64,000 bases of DNA from Nymphaea colorata (taxonomy: Eukaryota > Streptophyta > Magnoliopsida > Nymphaeales > Nymphaeaceae): contig NC_045150.1 in assembly GCF_008831285.2 (NCBI RefSeq), forward strand, positions 16,677,362-16,741,361. The letters run 5' to 3'. Of the stretch, positions 26,930 to 37,060 are shown one piece after another. The position numbers and the translations under genes are program-made. The notes beneath the pieces are model-generated. The model saw nothing but the letters and a program-made list of their open reading frames with translations. It had not been told where the DNA came from and ran no database searches. Positions within the stretch are counted from its first letter, which is position 1. Each line of letters opens with the position of its first letter.

Positions 26930-29074
26930 CTAGCAGTCGTTCGAGGGTTTTGGCTGAGAGCGAACGACGTCTACCAGGAAGTGGCAGTGATGTCCAGCTG
27001 ATTATCGTCGAACCGTTGCTTTTCAGAGGGCACCAGCACACTCAGAGGAAGGATGAACACCAGGGAGAAGACCACCCGAACTTGGATTACACAGTTTCTG
27101 GAAACAGGTGACCCGCGAGACCTTTGCTGCTTCAAAAAATCCCCAAAATTCGTAGGGAGCTCCAAAAATGCTGACATTTGGCTGAGAGGAAGCCAACATC
27201 TAGGGGATTAGACGCACCAAAAATGGATGCCAACCGAGCAACGTAGGTCCAGGTCGTTGAGCCCTGAAGTTCATCGGAAAATCTGCGTCGCTCAGGAACA
27301 ACGTTTCTGTTTTCTCAGCAGAATCCGACCTTCCGAACTTCAAATCGGACAAACCACGAGGAATCTCGCCATGAAACGGTATGGATGGAAAGATAATTAA
27401 AAAACAAAGAGTTCTAAAGTAAAAACATCACCAGATTCGCGGGGAATCCCAAGATAGAGCCGGATCTTGGGTCGCAGCGGTGACAGGCGGCGAAACTCGG
27501 AAATCACCGCCAATTTCCACCAGATTATGTCCGGGATCTCTCACGCCGCCATCCACAGTCGAATCTTCGCGAAACTTGGTGGGTTGAAGCGCATGGATGT
27601 TAGGAAGAGAATGGCATCAGAGTTGTGATGATCTGACGGTCGGATCTCCGGAAAAGTCGCCGGAAACAGGAAGAGGTCGGCGGCGGAGCTTGTCAGGAAC
27701 CAGCCGGCGTGTTCTTGCTTTTCCGGCGTCGATTCTCCACCAAATCCGAAAGTTCCAAAAGCAAATTTGTAGCTGACTTCGAGGGGAATGCCGTGGAAGC
27801 AAAAGTCCCAAAAGATCTCGCCGATTTGGAGTCCGATCGAGGAGAAAGCAGTGTCGATTTGCTGAGGGCTGCACGCTTTCTATTCTGCCCGAAACTTCTC
27901 CTTATCGCAGAAATCTGTCGTTGAGGAAGACCAGAAGCTAGAACGGTCGTCTAGACGCGTTCTCCTTAGCTCGCCAAGCCCACCCTCTCGGTTTGGTCGT
28001 GATCACCAAACCGGCGATGGGTTCGCAGTTCGTGTGAGTTGGGGACGACGACGGAGGTTGAAGAGCCCGCCGGTTCTTCAAACCTGTGAGCTCCCGGTAC
28101 AGAAACACTAGAGGAGGTTGAGAAGAGGGGAAGATCACCACCGTGATCTTCGGTTTCAGAGAAAGAGCTTCAACAACCCCTCGGGTGAAGAGGAGTTGTA
28201 GACGAGAGGAGGAAGAAGGAGGCGGCGCCTGAAGACGCTTCTATCATTCAAAAATATTACTCAAAATCCATTACATAACTAACCCTAACACTGTATCATT
28301 ATCTATTTATACTGTAGCGCCTACCGGGACGGTCTAAGTCTCGTCCCAGGTCGGCGCATGAACCGGGTCGATACACCAACGTATCGAGCTAAACTCCTAG
28401 AACTAAGAACCGGTTTCAGAAAACCGATTCGTTACAAAAATCGAGCCGTCTCGGTCTGTCTCAGTCACTGAATCGGTTCGGTCTGAAGGGTGGAACCTGA
28501 TCCACGGATCTGCTCTGTCGCTCCTGCTTCAGGACCTGTTCCAAATCTGACTGAATCTGGATCAACTGTTCGGGTCTGGATCTCCTGTATCGAATCCATG
28601 GTCAAACCTGGTCCGCTGCGCACCTCTGGTCAAACCTGTCTGGGCTCTGGTCAACGGACCGCTGGGCTCGGTCAAATGGAACGAACTGGGCTCGGTGGTG
28701 CTGAGATGGGCTCGGGGGATAACCTCCCCAGCCTTTCTGAAGGCATCTAGAACACGAACCGTAGCCTCACAATGAATCTCGGCAGGGGCTGGGCAAGCCT
28801 GTCGGCAGAAAATAACCACCCTGTGATTTTCGACAGGGGCTAGACGGTGACTGCGGCAATTCTGCGTCGCCCGGCGGAGCTCGGCGCTCGTCCTGCGCCT
28901 GGCGCGACCCGCTCGGCGGTCTCGCCCTTGCCCGGCTGGCCTGTCGGCATCTGGCGTGCGGCAGCGCTCGGCACGGCCTGGCGCGCGGCGACACCCGATC
29001 TTGGCTGGCCAGGCAGCATCGTCTGCCCTGCTCGGCGCCTGTCTCCTCTGCGGCCGACACTGTCGGCCGTCTGT
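26930..29074 (-). repeat. Array monomer 14
   Basis: 2145 bp, TATA box at 28304-28311. It has the shared 39 bp deletion near 27062. The GC-rich block near 28880-28990 is moderately shortened. Confidence 0.88.
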
Positions 29075-31188
29075 CCAGCAGTCGTTCGAGGGTTTTGGCT
29101 GCGAGCGAACGACGTCTACCAGGAAGTGGCAGTGATGTCCAGCTGATTCTCGTCGATCCGTTGCTGTTCAGAGGGCACCAGCATGCTCAGAGGAAGGATG
29201 AACACCAGGGAGATGAAGCACGACGCCGTGGAAGCTAAGTTCGTCGAGGAGAAGATCACCCGAACTTGGATTACACAGTTTCTGGAAACAGGTGAACCGC
29301 CAGACCTTTGCTCCTTCAAAAAATCCCCAAAATTCGTAGGGAGCTCCAAAAATGCTAAAATTTGGCTGAGAGGAAGCCAACATCTAGGGGATTAGACGCC
29401 CCAAAATGGAGGCCAACCGAGCAATGCAGGTCCAAGTCGTTGAGCCCTGAAGTTCGTCGGAAAATCTGCGTCGCCCAGGAACTGCGTTTCCGTTTTCTCA
29501 ACATAATCCGACATTCCGAACTTCAAATCAAACAAACCACGAGGAATCTCGCCATGAAACGGTATGGATGGAACGATAATTAAAAAACGAAAAGTTCTAA
29601 AGTCAAAACATCACCAGATTCGCAGGGAATCCCAAGATAGAGCCGGATCTTGGGTCGCAGCAGTGACAGGCGGCGAAACTCGGAAATCGCCGCCGATTTC
29701 CACCAGATTCCGTCCAGGATCTCTCACGCCGCCATCCGCCGTCGGATCTTCGCGAAACTTGGTGGGTTGAAGCGCACAGACGTTAGGAAGAGAATGGCAC
29801 CAGAGTTGTGATGATTTGACGGTCGAATCTCCGGGAAAGTCACCGGAAACTGGAAGAGGTCGGCGGTGGAGCTTGTCAGGAACCAGCCGGCGTGTTCTTG
29901 CTTTTGGGGCGTCGATTCTCCACCAAATCCGAAATTTCCAATAGCAAACTTGTAGCTGACTTCGAGGGGAATGCCGTGGAAGCAAAAGCACCAAAAGATC
30001 TCGCCGATTTGGTGTCCGATCGAGGAGAAAGAAGCGTCGGCTTGCTGAGGCGAGCACGCTTTCTATTATGCCCGAAACTTTTCCTTATCGCAGAAATCTG
30101 TCGTTGAGGAAGACCAGAAGCTAGAACGGTCGTCTAGACGCGTTCTCATTGGCTCGCCAAGCCGACCCTCTCGGTTTGGTCGTGATCACCAAACCGGCGA
30201 TGGGGAGTTGGGGACGACAAAGGAGGTCGAAGAGCCCGCCGGTTCTTCAAACCTGTGAGCTCCCGGTAGAGAAACACTAGAGGAGGTTGAGAAGAGGGGA
30301 AGATCACCGCCTTGATCTTCGGTTTCAGAGAAAGAGCTTCAACAAGCCCTCAGGTGAAGAGGAGTTGCAAACGAGAGGAGGAAGAAGGAGGCGGCGCTTG
30401 AAGACGCTTCTCTCATTTAAAAACATTACTCAAAATCTATTACATAACTTACCCTAGCACTGTAGCATTTTCTATTTATACTGTAGCACCTACTGGGACG
30501 GTCTAAGTCTCGTCCCGGGTCGGCGAATGAACCGGGTCGATACACCAACGTATCGAGCTAAACTCATAGAATTAGGAACCGGTTTCAGAAAACCGATTCG
30601 TTACAAAAATCAAGCCGTCTCGGTCCGTCTTAGTCACTGAACCGGTTCGGTGTGAAGGGTGGATCCTGATCCATGGATCTGCTCTGTCGCTCCTGCTCCA
30701 GGACCTGCTCCGAATCTCACTGAATCTGGATCAACTGTTCGGGTCTGGATCTCCTGTATCGAATCCATGGTCAAACCTTGTCCGCTGCGCGCCTCTGGTC
30801 AAACCTGTCTGGGCTCGGTGGTGCTGAGATGGGCTCGGGGGATAACCTCCTTAGCCTTTCTGAAGGCATCTAGAACACGAACCGTAGCCTCACAATGAAT
30901 CTCTGCTGGTGCTGGGCAAGCCTGTCGGCAGAAAATAACCTCCCTGTGATTTTCGACAGGGGCTAGACGGTGACTGCGGCAATCCTGCATCGCCCGGCGT
31001 AGCTCGTCGCTCATCCTGCGCGCGGCAGCGCCTGGCGCGGCCCGCTCGGCGGTCTCGCCCTTGCCCGGCTGGCCTGTCGGCGTGCGGCAGCGCTCAGCGC
31101 GGCGGCACCCTGTCTTGGTTGGCCAGGCACCATCGTCTGCCCAGCTCGGCGCTCGTCTCCTCTGCGGCCGACACTGTCGGCCGTCTGT
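29075..31188 (-). repeat. Array monomer 15
   Basis: 2114 bp, TATA box at 30473-30480. Short losses occur near 30205 and 30818. The start region is full length, without the 39 bp deletion. Confidence 0.88.
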
Positions 31189-33370
31189 CCAGCAGTCGTT
31201 CGAGGGTTTTGGCTGCAAGCGAACGACGTCTACCAGGAAGTGGCAGTGTTGTCCAGCTGATTCTCGTCAATCTGTTGCTGTTCGGAGGCCACCAGCACGC
31301 TCAGAGGAAGGATGAACACCAGGGAGTTGAAGCACGACGCCGTGGAAGCTCAGTTCGTCGAGGAGAAGACCACCCGAACTTGGATTACACAGTTTCTGGA
31401 AACAGGTGAACCGCCAGACCTTTGCAGCTTCAAAAAATCCCAAAAATTCGTAGGGAGCTCCAAAAATGCTGAAATTTGGCTGAGAGGAAGCCAACATCTA
31501 GAGGATTAGACGCCCAAAAAATGGAGGCCAACCGAGCAATGCAGGCCCAAGTCGTTGAGCCCTGAAGTTCGTCGGAAAATCTGCGTTGCCCAGGAACAGC
31601 GTTTCGGTTTTCTCAGCAGAATCCGACCTTCCGAACTTCAAATCGGACAAACCACAAGGAATCTCGCCATGAAACGGTATGGATGGAAAGATAATTAAAA
31701 AAGGAAGAGTTCTAGTATCAAAACATCACCAGATTCGCAGGGAATCCCAAGATAGAGCCGGATCTTGGGTCGCAGCGGTGACAGGCGGTGAAACTCGTAA
31801 ATCGCCGCCGATTTCCGCAAGATTCCGTTCGGGATCTCTCACGCCGCCATCCACCGTCGGATCTTCACTAAACTTGGTGGGTTGAAGCGCATGGATGTTA
31901 GAAAGAGAATGGCACCGGAGTTGTGATGATCTGACGGTTGGATCTCCGGAAATGTCACCGGAAACAGGAAAAGGTCGGCTGCGGACCTTGTCAGGAACCA
32001 GCCGGCGTGTTCTTGCTTTTCCGCCATCGATTCTCCACCAAATCCCAAAGTTCCAAAAACAAACTTGTAGCTCACTTCGAGGGGAATGCCGTGGAAGCTA
32101 AAGCCCTAAAAGATATCGCCAATTTGGAGTCCGATCGATGATAAAGAAGCGTCGGCTTGCTGAGGCCTGCACGCTTTCTATTCTGCCCGAAACTTCTCCT
32201 TATCGCAGAAATCTGTCGTTGAGGAAGACCAAAAGCTAGAACGGTCGTCTAGACGCGTTCTCCTTGGCTCGCCAAGCCCACCCTCTCGATTTGGTCGTGA
32301 TCACCAAACCGGTGATGGGTTCGCAGTTCGTGTGAGTTGGGGACGACGACGGAGGTTGAAGAGCCCGCCGGTTCTTCAAACCTGTGAGCTCCCGGTAGAG
32401 AAACACTAGAGGAGGTTGAGAAGAGGGGAAGATCACCGCCGTGATTTTCGGTTTCAGAGAAAGAGCTTCAACAAGCCCTCGAGTGAAGAGGAGTTGCAGA
32501 CGAGAGGAGGAAGAAGGAGGCGGCGCCTGAAGACGCTTCTTTCATTCAAAAACATTACTCAAAATCCATTACATAACTTACCCTACCACTGTAGCATTAT
32601 CTATTTATATTGTAGCGCTTACCGGGACGGTCTAAGTCTCGTCCCGGGAAGGCGCATGAACCGGGTCGATACACCAACGTATCGAGCTAAACTCCAAGAA
32701 CTAGGAACCGGTTTCAGAAAACCGATTCGTTACAAAAATCGAGTCGTCTCGGTCCGTCTCAGTCACTGAACCGGTTCGGTCTGAAGGGTGGATCCTGATC
32801 CACGGATCTGCTCTGTCGCTCCTGCTCCAGGACCTGCTCCGAATCTGACTGAATCTGGATCAACTGTTCGGGTCTGGATCTCTTGTATCGAATCCATGGT
32901 CAAACCTGGTCCGCTGCGCGCCTCTGGTCAAACCTGTCTGGGCTCTGGTCAACGGACCGCTGGGCTCGGTCAAATGGAACGAACTGGGCTCGGTGGTGCT
33001 AAGATGCGCTCGGGGGATAACCTCCCTAGCCTTTCTAAAGGCATCTAGAACACGAACCGTAGCCTCACAATGAATCTCGGCAGGGGCTGGGCAAGCTTGT
33101 CGGCAGAAAACAACCTCCCTGTGATTTTCGACAGGGGCTAGACGGTGACTGCGGCAATCCTGCGTCGCCCGGCGGAGCTCGGAGCTCGTCCTGCGCGCGG
33201 CAGCGCCTGGCGTGGCCCGCTCGGCGGTCTCGCCCTTGCCCGGCTGGCCTGTCGGCATCCGGCTTGCGGCAGCGCTTAGCGCGGCGGCACCCTGTCTTGG
33301 CTGGCCAGGCAGCATCGTCTGCCCTGCTCGGCGCATCTCTCCTCTGCGGCCGACGCTGTCGGCCGTCTGT
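31189..33370 (-). repeat. Array monomer 16
   Basis: 2182 bp, TATA box at 32602-32609. This is one of the least damaged copies. Its last ~300 bp (AAGCTTGTCGGCAGAAAAC variant near 33093) match the end of monomer 10. Confidence 0.88.
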
Positions 33371-35356
33371 CCAGCAGTTGTTCGAGGGTTTTGGCTGCGA
33401 GCGAACGACATCTACCAGGAAGTGGCAGTGATGTCCAGCTGATTCTCGTCGATCCGTTGATGTTCAGAGGGCACCAGCACGCTCAGAGGAAGGATGAACA
33501 CAAGGGAGATGAAGCACGACGCCGTGGAAGCTCAGTTCGTCGAGGAGAAGACCACCTGAACTTGGATTACACAGTTTCTGGAAACAGGTGACCCGCCAGA
33601 CCTTTGCTGCTTCAAGAAATCCCCAAAATTCGTAGGGAGCTCAAAAAATGCTGAAATTTGGCTGAGAGTAAGCCAACATCTAGGGGATAAGACGCCCCAA
33701 AAATGGAACCAACCGAGCGATGCAGGTCCAAGTCGTTGAGCCCTGAAGTTCGTCGGAAAATCTGCGTCGCCCAGGAACAGCGTTTCTGTTTTCTCAGCAG
33801 AATCCGACCTTTCGAACTTTAAATCGGACAAACCACGAGGAATCTCGCCATGAAACGGTATGGATGGAAAGATAATTAAAAAACAAAGAGTTCTTGAGTG
33901 AAAACATCACCAGATTCGCAGGGAATCCCAAGATAGAGCCGGATCTTGGGTCGCAGCGGTGACAGGCGGTGAAACTCAATAATCGCCGCCGATTTCCACT
34001 AGATTCCGTCCGGGATCTCTCACGCCGCTATCTACCGTTGGATCTTCGCGAAACTTGGTGGGTTGAAGCGCACGGATGTTAGGAAGAGAATGGCATCTGG
34101 AGTTGTGATGATCTGACGGTCGGATCTCCAGAAAAGTCACCGGAAACAGGAAGAGGTCGGCGGCGGAGCATGTCAGGAACCAGCCGGCGTGTTCTTGCTT
34201 TTCCGGGGTCGATTCTCCACCAAATCCAAAAGTTCCAAAAGCAAACTTGAAGCTGACTTCGACGGGAATGCCGAGGAAGCAAAAGCCCCAAAAGATCTCG
34301 CCGATTTGGAGTCCGATCGAGGAGAAAGAAGCGTCGACTTGCTGAGGCGTGCACGCTTTTTATTCTGCCTGAAACTTCTCCTTATCGCAGAAATCTGTCG
34401 TTGAGGAAGACCAGAAGCTAGAACGGTCGTCTAGACGCGTTCTCCTTTGCTCGCCAAGCCCACCCTTTCGGTTTGGTCGAGATCACCAAACCGGCGATGG
34501 GTTCGCAGTTCGTGTGAGTTGGAGACGACGACGGAGGTTGAAGAGCCCGCCGGTTCTTCAAACTTGTGAGCTCCCGGTAGAGAAACACTAGAGGAGGTTG
34601 AGAAGAGGGGAAGATCACCGCCGTGATCTTCGGTTTCTGAGAAAGAGCTTCAACAAGCCATCGGGTGAAGAGGAGTTGCAGACGAGAGGAGGATGAAGGA
34701 GACGGCGCCTGAAGACGCTTCTCTCATTCAAAAACATTACTCAAAATCTATTATATAACTTACCCTAGCACAGTAGTATTATCTATTTATACTGTAGCGC
34801 CTACCGGGACGGTCTAAGTCTCGTCCCGGGTCGGCGCATGAACCGGGTCGATACACCAACGTATCGAGCTAAACTCATAGCATTAGGAACCGGTTTCAGA
34901 AAACCGATTCGTTACATGGTCAAACCTTGGTCAAACCTTGTCCACTGCGCACCTCTGGTCAAACCTGTTTGGGCTCTGGTCAACGGACCGCTGGGCTCGA
35001 TCAAATGGAACGAACTGGGCTCGGTGGTGATGCGATGGGCTCGGGGGATAACCTCCCTAGCCTTTCTGAAGGCATCTAGAACACGAACCGTAGCCTCACA
35101 ATGAATCTCGGCAGGGGCTGGGCAAGCCTGTCGGCAGAAAATAACCTCCCTGTGATTTTCGACAGGGGCTAAACGGTGAGTGCAGCAATCATGCGTCGCC
35201 CGGCGGAGCTCGGAGCTCGTCCTACGCGGTTGGCCTGTCGGCATCCGGCGTGCGGCAGCACTCGGTGCGTCGGCATCCTGTCTTGGCTGGCCAGGCAGCA
35301 TCGTCTGCCCTGCTCGGCGCCTGTCTCCTCTGCGGCCGACACTGTCGGCCGTCTTT
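33371..35356 (-). repeat. Array monomer 17
   Basis: 1986 bp, TATA box at 34784-34791. About 162 bp is missing at 34916, where GTTAC joins ATGGTCAAACC, removing part of the palindrome-rich upstream block. The GC-rich block near 35220 is short. Confidence 0.87.
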
Positions 35357-35521
35357 CCAGCAGTCGTTCGAGGGTTTTTGCTGCGAGCGAACGACGTCTA
35401 CCAGGAAGTGGCAGTGTTGTCCAGCTGATTCTCGTCGATCCATTGCTGTTCAGAGGGCACCAGCACGCTCAGAGGAAGGATGAACACCAGGGAGATGAAG
35501 CACGACGCCGTGGAAGCTCAG
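35357..35521 (-). repeat. Array terminal partial monomer (right edge)
   Basis: The first 165 bp of a monomer. It stops after GTGGAAGCTCAG, where other copies continue TTCGTCGAGG, and the sequence changes to gag-type sequence. This is the breakpoint between the satellite and the damaged retrotransposon. Confidence 0.9.
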
Positions 35522-37060
35522 CATCGTCCTTATCCTCGGGACCCACCGTTGCTCCCTAGGGACCATTGGTAGTCGTAGGTATTCCACGCCATCACCCCGA
35601 GTTGTCCAATTCTTGTTAAGACCACCCTGACCAGCTTTTGTAGTAGCCAAGCACAAGAAAAGTTCTGGTTTAAGAACCGGTTTCAGCTCCATAAATGGGT
35701 CCTCAATCCAGTTTTGACCTTGACCAACACTGATTTCTAATGCATGTTCACTCTCTAACGTACCAAATGTCGTTTCCTTGCGTTCAGTCATGATGGTCTT
35801 TTCCTCAAAAATTTCAGCTGGTTGGACCATGGTAGGCTGCTCCATGCTCAACACCATCTCCACCTCTCCAGTGTGCTTATATTCTGACATTCCATGGTGT
35901 TCGTAGCCCATGTTGTTTGGGCTATGTGTCTCCGAACTCTCAGTCTGTTGGACGAGTTCGTTCCCTTGGAACAATAAGTGGAGCTCATATCCTTCCAGGT
36001 CGTAGGCGGACGATCTCTTAGCTTGTTGAACATGGTTACTTTCATGTTTTCTAAGGCTGACAGACCCCACCTTGGCTTTTGGTTGGCTAAGGACTCTCAA
36101 AGAATAACAAGCACCTTGCGCAACTTCGTTCGTCACTTCGCCCTCTCGAGTCTCTTGAGGGCCCTCATGGTCGGTAGGTGAAATTTCCTCTTCCTCGTCA
36201 TCAATGACTACCAACATATAGATTCCTTGGCACTTGTGACCCTTAACCCATTTTTCATCGCACGACACACAAAGGCCTGTCTTGAATCGTTCATCCCTTT
36301 CTTTTGCCGTGAGGTAACGGACAGGCACGTTGTCCCTAAAAGTCGGTCTTGGTTCGACTTTAGGAAAGACGGGAGGCTGAGGCTTGGGGGGCGGTTGGTA
36401 GTGGGTCATATTGTTTTTGTTGATTTGTTGTACCTTGGCCTTCTCTATCGCTGCCCTCTTGAGGAGTTGGTCCTCAACCTTGCGTGCCTTAGCGAAGCAG
36501 TTGCCAATGTTGAGGTTATCGTCAGACAACAACTCAACACGGATTTCATCTTTTAGCCCGGACATGACCGCACCCATGAGTGCATCATCGGGCCAATCAT
36601 TTACCATGCAAGATAGATCCTCAAAGCGCCCTTGGAACTCTTCTACTGTAGAGGTTTGCTTTAAGTTGATGAGTTCCATGTGGTAGTTGGTGTAGGTTGA
36701 CGTGCCAAATCTTGTGAGCAATGCTTGGGAAAAAGGTTCCCACTCCATTCATAAGCCTTTCTTTTTGTACCACCGGTAGTACCGAATGGCCGGCCCTTCA
36801 AAGTTCATCATTGCATTAATGATTTTACGGTCCTCTCTTGTTTCTTGGCACTCAAAGTATTGCTCGGCCTTAATCATCCATCCTTGGACGTCCTTGCCGT
36901 CAAAACGGGGAAAATCCATCTTAGGGTCGTTAGTTGGTTGATCATTGCTTCGGGTTGCCCTCCTAGGACCTAAACGACCAAACTCTTGGCTGCATTCATC
37001 TGAAATATCTTCATACTCATTTCCCGTTGGTGGGCGTGAGGGGGCTGCCACGTTGGGTCC
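35522..37060 (-). pseudogene. gag: Retrotransposon gag, middle and C-terminal part, broken
   Basis: The minus-strand frame carries a Ty3/Gypsy gag core ([37 protein letters not shown]) followed by a zinc knuckle, CVSCDEKWVKGHKC (C-x2-C-x7-H-x-C), and an acidic tail. An in-frame TGA at 36749-36751 interrupts the gag core at the point equivalent to residue ~270 of the intact relative at 40594. The 5' side is cut by the 11.85 kb insertion at 37061. At the 3' side the frame reads through the breakpoint at 35521 and ends with about 24 codons from antisense satellite sequence. The aspartic protease motif expected soon after the knuckle is not found; instead there are about 280 residues I do not recognise. 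It is non-functional as it stands. Confidence 0.88.
37056..37060. other. Target-site duplication, left copy (GGTCC)
   Basis: GGTCC directly precedes the TG of the left LTR and recurs directly after the CA of the right LTR (48909-48913). Five base pairs is the normal length for Ty3/Gypsy integrase. Confidence 0.93.

Larger units (their letters stand above)
1..35521 (-). repeat. LTR-derived satellite array, ~2.1 kb monomer, about 17 copies
   Basis: Head-to-tail copies of one sequence fill this stretch. Landmarks such as the TATA-box block, the run beginning GATAATTAAAAAACGAAGAG and a GC-rich block each recur about every 2.0-2.2 kb. I set monomer boundaries after the TCTGT in the conserved junction GTCTGTCCAGCAG. 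The same unit occurs once inside a complete LTR at 50896-53060. There it is flanked by LTR sequence not seen between array copies, so the monomer is the middle of an LTR (part of U3, the promoter, and sequence downstream). Read as an LTR, the array lies on the minus strand. The left end is outside the window. The right end breaks inside a monomer and joins gag sequence at about 35521. No monomer contains a convincing protein gene. The many 60-190 codon open frames are by-products of the GC-rich composition and are broken differently in each copy. Confidence 0.93.

Noticed and set aside
1-35521. Ribosomal DNA spacer or CRISPR-like array
   Set aside because: No rRNA sequence is present. Unit length is about 2 kb without short repeat-spacer structure, and the unit matches an LTR.
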